A stretch of 30,981 bases of DNA from JBHICC01 sp046759385 (lineage in GTDB: Bacteria; Pseudomonadota; Gammaproteobacteria; Acidiferrobacterales; SPGG2). Of this stretch, positions 17,064 to 25,217 are shown piece by piece. Where the stretch lies: positions 1-30,981 of the forward strand of contig JBHICC010000032.1 of the NCBI GenBank assembly GCA_046759385.1. The letters are read 5' to 3'. Each line of letters begins with the position of its first letter. Within the stretch, counting starts at the first letter, position 1. The notes below the pieces were generated by a model. That model was not told where the DNA came from and searched no databases. It saw only the letters and a list, made by a program, of their open reading frames with translations. The position numbers and the translations under genes are program-made.

Positions 17064-17609
17064 ATGCTGGACGGATGGTGGCGCGAGGCACGCGACTTAT
17101 GGGTTGAACTGGCCGTATGGCTCGCCATTGCCGCTGTTGCCTTCTATTTCACATTCGACTTTGATGAACCGCTTGATATCTATCGGTTTGGCGCCGCTAG
17201 CTGGCCGCGCGTAGTCATCGCCGCACTCGCCATCGGGGCAGTGGTCCAGTTCCTTCGCTCTCTGCTGATGCGTCGCGACCGGGAGAATGAAGGGCTGAGC
17301 AGCTATTGGTCGCGGATTAAGGGCGCCGGATTCACGACTAATGTCAAGCTCGTGGGAACGTTTGCCGTGCCACTGCTGTATGTTTACCTGCTTCCCAAGA
17401 CCGGCTACTACGCGACCACACCGTTTTTTCTGTCGGGCTATATGTTTCTCATGGGCGAACGGCGACTGCTTCATCTGATTGGCAGCTCGCTCCTCATCTA
17501 CGGTATTAGCCTGCTGATATTTGCCAAGCTCTTGTTTGTTGCTCTGCCGGTAGGTAATTGGCCGGGTTTTTATCACTTCAGCAACTGGTTACTCGTGCTT
17601 ATCCGCTAA
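17064..17609 (+). CDS. tctB: TTT transporter small membrane subunit
   Basis: The 181-residue protein has about four hydrophobic segments, the first near residues 10-28 (VELAVWLAIAAVAFYFTFDF) and others at about 48-62, 93-115 and 130-160. Poorly conserved small TctB subunits of this size and topology accompany TctA. The identification rests mostly on position between tctC and tctA plus topology. The ATG is preceded by AGGAGGCGG. The tctA start lies 17 bases after its stop. Confidence 0.85.
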   Translation: MLDGWWREARDLWVELAVWLAIAAVAFYFTFDFDEPLDIYRFGAASWPRVVIAALAIGAVVQFLRSLLMRRDRENEGLSSYWSRIKGAGFTTNVKLVGTFAVPLLYVYLLPKTGYYATTPFFLSGYMFLMGERRLLHLIGSSLLIYGISLLIFAKLLFVALPVGNWPGFYHFSNWLLVLIR

Positions 17610-17626
17610 CCAATAACTGAAACTAG

Positions 17627-19117
17627 ATGGCAGATTTTCTAAGCGGAACAGCCCACCTCTTTGGCGATCCGATCGGCATCGCCATCTTCTTAGCGGGCCT
17701 CTTCGGGGGGCTACTGTTCGGGGCAATCCCGGGCGTGAACATGCTCACACTCGGTGCTGTGATCCTGCCATTTACCGCCTACATGAGCGCGACCCACGCC
17801 ATCATGCTTTACGCGGTCATTTACGTCTCGGGCGTCTACGGTGGTGCTATCACCGCAATTCTGTTCAATATTCCAGGTTCGCCCGAGAATGCGCCGACCG
17901 CGTTCGACGGTTACCCAATGACGTTACAAGGCAAGTCGGGCAAAGCGATCGGTGCGGCAGTCGTATGCTCCGCAGCGGGGGGCACTGCGTCAGCAGTTCT
18001 TATGATGGTAGCGACCCCACGGATTGCCGACTGGGCAGTGACCGCATTCGGCCCGCCGGAACTGTTCGCCTTGGTTTTCTTTGGCCTGTCCGTTGCTGCC
18101 GCAGTCGGCGCCGCGAGTCTATGGAAGGGGTGGCTGTCGGTGTTGGTGGGTCTCCTGCTTGCCACCGTTGGGACTGATCCGGCCGGTGGGTTAGACCGAT
18201 TCTCTTTCGGATCGTACTACCTGCTGGCAGGTATCCACTTCATTCCGCTGATATTGGGTTTCTTTGCTGTCTCTGAAGTTTTTATACAGGGGCATAGGAT
18301 CGCAACGGGCGCGCATATGCCAGCCAGAGTGGGTGTAGAGTTCCCCACCTCGAGTGAGTTTTGGCGATTGAAGTTTGCCGCGCTGCGTTCGGCGATCCTG
18401 GGGTTTTTCGCTGGCGTCATGCCGGGTATCGGCGCCACCTTGGCCGCATTTTTGAGCTATAACGAGGCGGTGCGTTGGTCTCGGCACCCGGAGCGTTTTG
18501 GTAAGGGTGAGCTTGAGGGCGTCGTTGCCTCCGAGACCGCGAATAACGCTGCGACCGGTGCGGCCATGATCCCCTTATTGGCGCTCGGGCTCCCCGGCGG
18601 CGCGCTGACTGCCATGATGATGGGAGCATTCCAGATACACGGCATGGACCCGGGCCCGTTGGTCTTCATGACCGCGCACGATCTCGTTTGGATCACGTTC
18701 GCAGCCATGTTTTTCGCCAATCTTTCTATCCTGTTGCTCGGTTTCTTCGAGACCAAGACCGTGGTGCACTTGCTTCGTATCCCGTTCCGAGTGCTAGCAC
18801 CGGCAATCTTGTTGCTTGCCACCATCGGCGCCTATGCGTTGCGTAACCTGCTGGTCGATGTTTGGGTAATGTATCTTGCAGGAATTGCCGGCTATTTCCT
18901 GCGGCGGTCGGGCTACTCGGTGGCGGGGATCGTCCTGGGGCTTATATTGGGTCGCCTCGGTGAAGCGGCGTTCGTGAAATCGATGCAGCTTATGCAATAC
19001 AATTTTCTGGGATTCTTTGAACGCCCTATCGCTGCGGGACTGATCCTGTTCGGGCTGATAACGATAGTTTTCAACATTGTCCGACCCAGCAAGATGGGTA
19101 GGCAGGCAGAAGAGTGA
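17627..19117 (+). CDS. tctA: TTT transporter large membrane subunit
   Basis: The 496-residue, strongly hydrophobic protein carries the TctA signatures: LFGAIPGVNMLTLGA near residue 30, YGGAITAILFNIPGSPENAP near 65, GVMPGIGATLAAFLSYNEA near 265, and ETANNAATGAAMIPLLALG near 305. Length and about ten to twelve membrane spans fit the family. With TctC and TctB it makes a secondary, ion-coupled high-affinity importer for an organic acid. The next gene starts six bases after its stop, which ties the transporter to the enzymes downstream. Confidence 0.95.
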   Translation: MADFLSGTAHLFGDPIGIAIFLAGLFGGLLFGAIPGVNMLTLGAVILPFTAYMSATHAIMLYAVIYVSGVYGGAITAILFNIPGSPENAPTAFDGYPMTLQGKSGKAIGAAVVCSAAGGTASAVLMMVATPRIADWAVTAFGPPELFALVFFGLSVAAAVGAASLWKGWLSVLVGLLLATVGTDPAGGLDRFSFGSYYLLAGIHFIPLILGFFAVSEVFIQGHRIATGAHMPARVGVEFPTSSEFWRLKFAALRSAILGFFAGVMPGIGATLAAFLSYNEAVRWSRHPERFGKGELEGVVASETANNAATGAAMIPLLALGLPGGALTAMMMGAFQIHGMDPGPLVFMTAHDLVWITFAAMFFANLSILLLGFFETKTVVHLLRIPFRVLAPAILLLATIGAYALRNLLVDVWVMYLAGIAGYFLRRSGYSVAGIVLGLILGRLGEAAFVKSMQLMQYNFLGFFERPIAAGLILFGLITIVFNIVRPSKMGRQAEE

Positions 19118-19123
19118 GGACTG

Positions 19124-20185
19124 ATGATGCGGGATTCGAGCGAACGTAGACTGCGCGAAACGACCGCGGCCAGGACAGAGCCGACTTTTGCGGACGTTCT
19201 CGACGCGGCCAACTGTCTGCAGGGATTGGCAGTGACGACACCTGTGCTGGAATCGGCCGCACTCAATGCGCTAGTCGGCGGGCGACTGCTAGTCAAAGCG
19301 GAAGTGTTGCAGCGAACCGGCGCGTTCAAGTTCCGCGGTGCCTATAACAGCCTTTCACGGCTACCAGAAAAAGCACGCAAGCGCGGAATCATCGCATGCT
19401 CGTCGGGCAACCACGCACAGGGTGTAGCCGCAGCGGCGCAGATCCTGGACATGCCGGCACTGATTGTTATGCCTTCAGATGCGCCGGCCATCAAGCTCGC
19501 CAACACGCGCGGTTACGGAGCAGAAATACGTTTATATGATCGCTTTAGCGAGAATCGCGAAGTGATTGCGACCGAGATAGCTGCCGAGCGTGGGGCCGTG
19601 CTTGATCGCACGTTCGAGGATCCATACGTGATAGCGGGCCAGGGCACAGCCGGTCTCGAGCTCGCCGAGCAGGCGGGCGAGCGTGGGCTTAAGCTGGATA
19701 CGGTGCTGATACCGTGCGGTGGCGGCGGTTTGATCTCCGGGTGTGCAATTGCGCTAGCCGAGAAATGTCCAGATGCCGCGGTATACGCTGTTGAACCACA
19801 AGGTTTCGACGACACGGCACGTTCACTCGCATCGGGTAAGCGCGAACACAATAGCGACGAGGCGCGCTCTATGTGTGACGCGTTACTGGTGCCAACGCCG
19901 GGCGAACTGCCATTCGAGATCAACAAGCGATTGCTCAAGGGTGGACTGGTCGTAAGCGACGACGAGGTGGCACACGCCATGGTGGCGGCGTTTCGTTACC
20001 TTAAGCTCGTGGTCGAACCCGGTGGCGCGGTCGCGCTTGCCGCCGCGTTAAGTGGTCGCTACGCGTGCCGTGATAAGACCGTGGCCGTTGTCTGCTCAGG
20101 CGGTAATGTCGATCCGAAAACATTCGGCGAAATCTTGCAGCGAGTCGAGAACAACGCTAGCCCTAACTCGCGCGAAGGGTCGTAA
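19124..20185 (+). CDS. PLP-dependent ammonia-lyase, threonine / 3-hydroxyaspartate dehydratase family
   Basis: The 353-residue fold-type II PLP enzyme has the Schiff-base lysine K69 in QRTGAFKFRGAYN, the substrate loop SSGNHAQGVA, the cofactor phosphate loop PCGGGGLISG and a C-terminal SGGNVD. Many threonine dehydratases have SFK; here it is AFK. The stretches DAPAIKLANTRGYGAEI and DPYVIAGQGT recall the threo-3-hydroxyaspartate ammonia-lyase/EutB side of the family more than biosynthetic IlvA, and there is no ACT-type regulatory domain. Such enzymes remove water and then ammonia from beta-hydroxy amino acids to give 2-oxo acids. Exact substrate is unknown. An ATG pair lies at 19124 and 19127; either could start. 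The gene is embedded between tctA and the SauS-like gene with gaps of six and four bases, so it belongs to the same pathway. Confidence 0.85.
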   Translation: MMRDSSERRLRETTAARTEPTFADVLDAANCLQGLAVTTPVLESAALNALVGGRLLVKAEVLQRTGAFKFRGAYNSLSRLPEKARKRGIIACSSGNHAQGVAAAAQILDMPALIVMPSDAPAIKLANTRGYGAEIRLYDRFSENREVIATEIAAERGAVLDRTFEDPYVIAGQGTAGLELAEQAGERGLKLDTVLIPCGGGGLISGCAIALAEKCPDAAVYAVEPQGFDDTARSLASGKREHNSDEARSMCDALLVPTPGELPFEINKRLLKGGLVVSDDEVAHAMVAAFRYLKLVVEPGGAVALAAALSGRYACRDKTVAVVCSGGNVDPKTFGEILQRVENNASPNSREGS

Positions 20186-20189
20186 CGAT

Positions 20190-21623
20190 ATGGGCAAACA
20201 ATCTGCCATGGCGCCCACAAAAGCGAGCGCCTCGGAAACCGAAATCATCAACGGGCTGGTGGCACGCGCGCGCGCAGCGATGGAGTCATTAGTCGATGCA
20301 ACTCAGGAGCGTGTTGACGAAGCTGTAACGGCGCTCGCGTGGTCGCTCTATAAACCGGAGCGCGCAAAGGCATTGGCCGAGGACGCGGTCGAAGATACGG
20401 GGCTTGGCAGCGTTAGCGACAAGATCACAAAAAATCAGCGCAAGACCTTCGGCACCCTACGTGATCTTCTACGTGTAAAGACCGTCGGCGTGATCGAAGA
20501 AGACCGCGCACGTGGCATTGTCAAGTACGCGAAGCCTGTCGGCGTGGTGGCTGCGATTACACCTTCGACCAACCCGGCGGCAACGCCGGTAAACAAAGCA
20601 ATGATGGCTATCAAGGGACGCAACGCGACCATCATAGCGCCCTCGCCGGCGGGGTGGAACACAACCGCGCGTACCGTGGAGTTCATGCGGGCAGAGCTAG
20701 ACAAGACCGGGTTACCCGCAGACTTGGTTCAAGTACTGCCTCAACCAGTGAGCCGAACACTCACGCGCGGGTTGATGGAGGCGTGCGACCTGGTTGTGGC
20801 GACCGGGTCGCAGAACAATGTTCGCAGCGCCTACGGCAGCGGCACACCAGCTATCGGTGTCGGCACGGGTAATGTGCCGGTGATCATCGATACGAACGCT
20901 GATTTAACTGACGCCGCGCAAAAAATATGCACATCGAAGATTTTCGACAACGCTACATCATGCTCCTCCGAAAACTCTGTCATTATTCTTGACGAGATCT
21001 ATGACAATGCTGTCAATGCGCTTAAAGGCGCTGGCGGTTATCTTGCAAGTGTGGACGAGAAGAAAGCGATTCAGAGTGCGCTCTGGGTGGATGGAAAGTT
21101 AAATCGCAAGCTGATCGCCAAGGATGCTGGTGTGTTTGCGCGTGAGGTCGGTTTACCGGAGTCAGCACGGCGCGCGCGTTTTTTTATGGTAGAGGACGAT
21201 GGTATTGGTCCGGAACACCCGTTTTCGGATGAGAAACTCTCATTAGTATTGACCGTGTACCGTGCGCGCGATTTCGACGCCGCCGTGGCGTGCACGCGAG
21301 ATATTCTGAATTATGTGGGAAGGGGTCACTCCTGTGGCATTCACACCCAGAACATGGAACACGCGCGGCGACTGGCTGAGGAAATCGACGTCGTGCGTGT
21401 GTTGGTTAATCAAGCACATACGTTCGGAAACGGCGGCGGATTCGACAACGGTCTTAACTTTACTTTGAGCATGGGCTGTGGCACTTGGGGGGGGAACAGC
21501 ATTACCGAAAATCTAAGCTATCGACATTTCATCAACATCACTCACCTGTGTACGCTGATCCCGGAAGACCGCCCGAGCGAAGAAGCACTGTTCGGCACTT
21601 ATTGGGACCGCTACGGCAAGTAG
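20190..21623 (+). CDS. sauS: CoA-acylating aldehyde dehydrogenase, SauS-like
   Basis: The 477-residue protein is an ALDH-superfamily member of the CoA-dependent type, interconverting acyl-CoA + NAD(P)H and aldehyde + CoA. The catalytic cysteine is C258 in NATSCSSENS. The N-terminal domain has PVGVVAAITPSTNPAATP and LKGRNA-like MAIKGRNATIIAPSPAG; the C-terminal LSMGCGTWGGNSI and HFINITHL are typical of acylating enzymes including SauS, the sulfoacetaldehyde dehydrogenase of sulfoacetate degradation. From memory the resemblance to SauS is stronger than to EutE or PduP, but I could not run an alignment. ATG 20190 is chosen because it follows the previous stop by four bases; an upstream in-frame start at 20052 would overlap the lyase by 134 bases. 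The adjacent CoA ligase supplies the likely acyl-CoA. Confidence 0.82.
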   Translation: MGKQSAMAPTKASASETEIINGLVARARAAMESLVDATQERVDEAVTALAWSLYKPERAKALAEDAVEDTGLGSVSDKITKNQRKTFGTLRDLLRVKTVGVIEEDRARGIVKYAKPVGVVAAITPSTNPAATPVNKAMMAIKGRNATIIAPSPAGWNTTARTVEFMRAELDKTGLPADLVQVLPQPVSRTLTRGLMEACDLVVATGSQNNVRSAYGSGTPAIGVGTGNVPVIIDTNADLTDAAQKICTSKIFDNATSCSSENSVIILDEIYDNAVNALKGAGGYLASVDEKKAIQSALWVDGKLNRKLIAKDAGVFAREVGLPESARRARFFMVEDDGIGPEHPFSDEKLSLVLTVYRARDFDAAVACTRDILNYVGRGHSCGIHTQNMEHARRLAEEIDVVRVLVNQAHTFGNGGGFDNGLNFTLSMGCGTWGGNSITENLSYRHFINITHLCTLIPEDRPSEEALFGTYWDRYGK

Positions 21624-21629
21624 CCCATA

Positions 21630-22754
21630 ATGAATTTCGAGGAACACGCGGCGAAGCCGCTGCTGGCTTCGGCGGGAATAAAGACGCCCAAGGGCACGGT
21701 GGCAGCGAGCGCCGATGAAGCCGCTTGCATTGCCGAGGACCTAGGGCCCGCGGTAGTGAAGGCGCAGGTGCCCACCGGTAAACGGGGCAAGGCCGGCGGC
21801 ATACGTGTGGTCGAAACACCAGAAGAAGCGCGAGCTGCCGCCGCCGACATCCTGGGAATGCAGATCGGAGATCATCGCGTCGAACGCGTGCTGATTGAGC
21901 AACGCGCTGCCATTCGCCGGGAGTTTTATGCAGCGATGTTTAATGACCCCGTGTCCAAAGGCCCGCTCGCTCTATTTTCTGCACTCGGCGGGATCGATAT
22001 CGAAGAGGCTGCCGCTACCCAGCCGGAGGCAGTACGCCGTGCGAATATCGACATCCGCGTTGGGCTCGACAACCGTGCCGCTCGCGCCTTGCTTGAAGGG
22101 CTCGACTTAGACGGTGCGTCAACCCAAGTGGCGCAGCTGCTGGTGCGGCTTTATGAGTGTTACCGACAATACGATGCCGAGCTCTTGGAGATCAATCCAC
22201 TTGCGTTAACTGACGACGGCGAACTGGTTGCGCTCGATTGCAAGTTCGTAATGGACGACTCGGGCGCGCAGCGACAACCAGAGCTGTCTCGTCTTGGCGC
22301 GCATGAGCGCGTAACTGAGCTCGAGCAACGGGGGCGCGAGCTGGGACTGCGCTATATCGAGCTTGAAGGCAATGTGGGCGTGCTCGCTAATGGCGCTGGT
22401 TTGACGATGGCGACGCTCGACGTTATTCGCCGTCATGGTGGCGCGCCCGCGAACTTTCTCGAAATTGGCGGCGATGCCTATGTCAAAGGAGAGCCGGCGC
22501 TGGAGCTTGTGCTCGCCAATCCCCACGTTAAGAGCTTGTTGGTCAATTTCTGCGGTGCGGTCGCACGCACAGACGTGATGATGAAGGGTGTGGTGGCCGC
22601 ATGGAAAAAGCTTAAGCCTAAGGTGCCTGTGTTCTTCACTGTGCATGGGACCGGTGAAGACGAAGCGGTGCGGATGCTTCGTGAGCGCTTAGGCATGGAA
22701 TCGTACGACGCCTTGGACGATGCGGTGACAGCGGCCGTGGAGGCAGCGCGTTGA
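21630..22754 (+). CDS. ADP-forming acyl-CoA ligase beta subunit (SucC-like)
   Basis: The 374-residue protein has an ATP-grasp N-terminal domain (MNFEEHAAKPLLASAGI, then VVKAQVPTGKRGKAGGI) and a C-terminal ligase domain (LANGAGLTMATLDVIRRHGG, ANFLEIGGDA). E. coli SucC is of similar size and layout. With the alpha subunit it makes an acyl-CoA from an acid, ATP and CoA. It is unlikely to be the citric acid cycle succinyl-CoA synthetase: it is not beside sucAB, and it lies in an operon with an acylating aldehyde dehydrogenase and a transporter. Malate-CoA ligase (MtkA) and the sulfoacetate-CoA ligase (SauC) belong to the same family, so both are candidates. Confidence 0.88.
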   Translation: MNFEEHAAKPLLASAGIKTPKGTVAASADEAACIAEDLGPAVVKAQVPTGKRGKAGGIRVVETPEEARAAAADILGMQIGDHRVERVLIEQRAAIRREFYAAMFNDPVSKGPLALFSALGGIDIEEAAATQPEAVRRANIDIRVGLDNRAARALLEGLDLDGASTQVAQLLVRLYECYRQYDAELLEINPLALTDDGELVALDCKFVMDDSGAQRQPELSRLGAHERVTELEQRGRELGLRYIELEGNVGVLANGAGLTMATLDVIRRHGGAPANFLEIGGDAYVKGEPALELVLANPHVKSLLVNFCGAVARTDVMMKGVVAAWKKLKPKVPVFFTVHGTGEDEAVRMLRERLGMESYDALDDAVTAAVEAAR

Positions 22755-23623
22755 TCATACGGGGTACAGAGCGCGTACTCGTACAGGGAATCACAGGGCG
22801 GCAGGCCACGTTCTGGACCGAGCGCATGCAGGCCTACGGGACCAAGATCAAAGGCGGCGTCAATCCGAAAAAGGCTGGCAGCACGCATCTAGCGGTACCG
22901 GTGTATGGCAGTGCGCGTGAGGCGACGGAGGCAGGGGGATTGGAGGCCTCGGTCTTGTTTATTCCACCGCTTGCGGTGCGCGAGGCGGCTCTCGACGCCA
23001 TCGAGGCTGGCATTAAAAAACTGGTTATCCTCACTGAACATACGCCGGTACAAGACGTAATGTATCTGTTGGCAGCCGCCCGTGATCATGGTGCGCGCGT
23101 GCTCGGACCAAACACGGCCGGGCTCGCCACACCCGGCGAATGCTTCGTCGGTTTTATGCCGGCTTTCAACGATAGGGTATTTCGCTCGGGGCGCATCGGC
23201 GTCATATCTCGAAGCGGCAGCCTCGGGACCTTAGCGTGTCTTTATCTGGTGCGCGCCGGCTTTGGTCAATCCGCGTTTATCGGCATCGGCGGTGACCCAA
23301 TACTGGGGACTACCACGCGCGACGCTTTGATGGAATTTGATCGCGATGAGCGCACTGATGCCGTCGTCATCGTTGGCGAGATCGGCGGCTCCTTTGAAGA
23401 GCAGGCGGCCGAGTATGCGGCAGACATGGAGAAACCGGTCGTTGCCTTTATCGCCGGCAGTGCCTCGCCGCCAGGCAAACGCATGGGCCACGCCGGCGCG
23501 ATCGTGATGGGCGCAAGTGGTTCGTACGCTTCCAAACGCACCGCGCTCGAGAATGCCGGCGTGACAGTGCTGGATAGCCCATCAACATTTGGTACCGTCG
23601 TGTCGGATGCACTGAGCTCATAG
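22751..23623 (+). CDS. ADP-forming acyl-CoA ligase alpha subunit (SucD-like)
   Basis: The 290-residue protein contains the CoA-binding Rossmann domain (VLVQGITGRQATFWTERMQ) and the phosphohistidine H247 in KRMGHAGAI, at practically the position known in E. coli SucD. GVISRSGSLG and GIGGDPI mark the ligase domain. The start is TTG, overlapping the stop of the beta gene as TTGA, which implies translational coupling and one-to-one synthesis. The gene ends inside a 21-bp palindrome, after which there is a 262-base gap, so it may be the last cistron of the tct operon. Confidence 0.88.
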   Translation: MIIRGTERVLVQGITGRQATFWTERMQAYGTKIKGGVNPKKAGSTHLAVPVYGSAREATEAGGLEASVLFIPPLAVREAALDAIEAGIKKLVILTEHTPVQDVMYLLAAARDHGARVLGPNTAGLATPGECFVGFMPAFNDRVFRSGRIGVISRSGSLGTLACLYLVRAGFGQSAFIGIGGDPILGTTTRDALMEFDRDERTDAVVIVGEIGGSFEEQAAEYAADMEKPVVAFIAGSASPPGKRMGHAGAIVMGASGSYASKRTALENAGVTVLDSPSTFGTVVSDALSS

Positions 23624-23639
23624 CAGTGCCACTGCTATG
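23619..23639. repeat. 21-bp perfect palindrome at the end of the ligase alpha gene
   Basis: CATAGCAGTG (23619-23628) and CACTGCTATG (23630-23639) are perfect reverse complements around a single base, and the ligase stop TAG lies in the left arm. As RNA the tiny centre would force a small loop and shorten the stem; as DNA it looks like a dimer-binding operator. No T-run follows. It could be a terminator-like end of the tct operon or an operator for the downstream permease gene. Confidence 0.7.
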
Positions 23640-23739
23640 CGCACAATCCAGATCTTGACTACGACGAGCATGATCAGCTCAGGCTCGTTAGCGCACCGGT
23701 GCCGCAGGACGCAGGGGAGATAAACGGACGTGCGGGAGA

Positions 23740-23847
23740 CGCCTCAAGGTCACTATCGACCGCAGGTTTCCGCTGAGCGAAGCTGCCGCGGCACACGCGG
23801 GCATCGAGGACAGGCAGATGAAAGAAAAACTGTTGCTTGAGATCTAG
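23740..23847 (+). pseudogene. C-terminal remnant of a zinc-type alcohol dehydrogenase / quinone oxidoreductase
   Basis: Translated in the frame ending at TAG 23845-23847, this stretch reads LKVTIDRRFPLSEAAAAH followed by AGIEDRQMKEKLLLEI and stop. It matches the well-known C-terminal end of the MDR family (NADPH:quinone oxidoreductase type), where a strand and an FPL-x-EAA-x-AH helix precede a final K-x-x-L strand. The frame has a stop about 50 bases upstream and no start codon or ribosome site, so only the tail of a gene is left. The ancestral cluster or a neighbouring insertion therefore once included an oxidoreductase. It lies between the ligase operon and the MFS gene. Confidence 0.75.
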
Positions 23848-23885
23848 CGCTCAGGACTATCAGGGAGAGGTAGCTAAGATTTACT

Positions 23886-25094
23886 GTGACGACCACTAGA
23901 TCGATAAAAGGTGGGCGCGCCACACTTGCAACGTGCGGCAGCGCGCACTTCCTTCATGATGGCTTCTCCGACGCACTTTACGTGTTTTTCCCACTCTGGG
24001 CGCAGGAGTTTGGGCTCTCGCTTACTCAAATCGGGTTTCTGAAGACTGTCTTTTCGGGGGCACTGTCCAGCTTCCAGTTGCCCACGGGATTCCTTGCCGA
24101 GAAACTGGGCGAGCGCGCTGTGCTTACGGGGGGGACGGTTCTAACCGCGGTCGCGTTCGCTAGCCTCGGTGTTGTCAACGGGTTTTACGCAATCATATTT
24201 TGTTTGTTCTTGATTGGTTTGGGTTCGGCAACACAACACCCACTGTCCTCCGCGCTGGTGTCACAGGCGTACGCGAACGGTGCGCGCCGCGCCGCGCTCG
24301 GCACTTACAATTTCACCGGTGACCTTGGCAAGGTTGCTGTGCCAGCGCTCGTCGCCGTCGGCGTGGCGACCGTTGGTTGGCGTGGGAGTGCAATTGCTTA
24401 CGGTTTGCTCAGTGTACTCGCTGCGGTTGGAATTTTCCTATTACTGCGGGCAATCGGAGCGGGAGACGCGCCGCGTATCGGGCGTGGGCAGAGCGTGAAG
24501 CCAACTCAACAGGGATGGGGCATCCGTTACCGGCGCGGTTTTCAGATCCTATCTGCGATTGCGGTGGTCGATTTTTCCACTCGCGCGGCATTCCTGACGT
24601 TCTTGCCGTTCCTGCTAATCGGCAAGGGCACGCAGCCTGAATCAGTCGGTTTCGCGCTAGCACTTGTTTTTGGCGGCGGTGCAGCGGGGAAAGTGCTCTG
24701 CGGTCTCGGCGCTGCGCGCTTCGGCATCGTTCGCACAGCGGTGTTCACCGAACTCGTTACAGGCGGCGGTATTCTCTTGCTCTTGAATTTGCCGCTTAGC
24801 GCAGCTTTGGCGTTTCTTCCCGTCGTCGGCTTCGCGTTGAACGGTACCTCGTCGGTGCTCTATGGGACCGTTGCCGAGTTCACGGCGCCTGAGCGGCAAT
24901 CGCGGGCATTCGGGCTGTTTTACACGATTGGTGTTGGCGCAAGTGCAGTCGCGCCGCTCGCGTATGGCATAGTCAGTAATCTCACGGGAGTAACGACCAC
25001 CATGACGATTCTTGGGCTGGTAGTGCTCAGTACGATTCCGATGTGCTACTTGTTGACACTATCGCTTGCCGCTGCACGTGAGGAGTCGGCGTGA
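23886..25094 (+). CDS. MFS transporter
   Basis: The 402-residue protein has about twelve hydrophobic segments with the MFS loop FLAEKLGERAVLTGG after the second. The N-terminal HFLHDGFSDALYVFFPLW recalls the Fsr-like (fosmidomycin resistance) branch, but the substrate cannot be assigned. The start is GTG, with GGGAGAGG rather far upstream (about 15 bases). The intergenic space before it carries an oxidoreductase remnant and a palindrome, so it may be transcribed separately from the tct operon. An exporter or alternative importer for the compound handled by the upstream enzymes is likely. Confidence 0.85.
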   Translation: MTTTRSIKGGRATLATCGSAHFLHDGFSDALYVFFPLWAQEFGLSLTQIGFLKTVFSGALSSFQLPTGFLAEKLGERAVLTGGTVLTAVAFASLGVVNGFYAIIFCLFLIGLGSATQHPLSSALVSQAYANGARRAALGTYNFTGDLGKVAVPALVAVGVATVGWRGSAIAYGLLSVLAAVGIFLLLRAIGAGDAPRIGRGQSVKPTQQGWGIRYRRGFQILSAIAVVDFSTRAAFLTFLPFLLIGKGTQPESVGFALALVFGGGAAGKVLCGLGAARFGIVRTAVFTELVTGGGILLLLNLPLSAALAFLPVVGFALNGTSSVLYGTVAEFTAPERQSRAFGLFYTIGVGASAVAPLAYGIVSNLTGVTTTMTILGLVVLSTIPMCYLLTLSLAAAREESA

Positions 25095-25217
25095 TACGGT
25101 ATGAGTATGACTCCAAACGTTGAGCGACGAGCATTGACTGACCAGTTGCGAACCGTCGCGTACGCATCGACCGGTCATGACTATTGGCAGTCGCGCTCTC
25201 TGCGACGGTCTTGATCG

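Noticed and set aside
20052..20189. Upstream extension of the SauS-like gene
   Set aside because: It would overlap the PLP lyase by 134 bases and its residues do not resemble an ALDH N-terminus.
21630..23623. Succinyl-CoA synthetase of the citric acid cycle
   Set aside because: The family is right but the operon context (transporter, lyase, acylating ALDH) argues for a dedicated acid-CoA ligase; not fully excluded.
25101..25214. A 37-codon frame between the MFS and TauE-like genes
   Set aside because: No ribosome site, no recognised family and too short to separate from chance.
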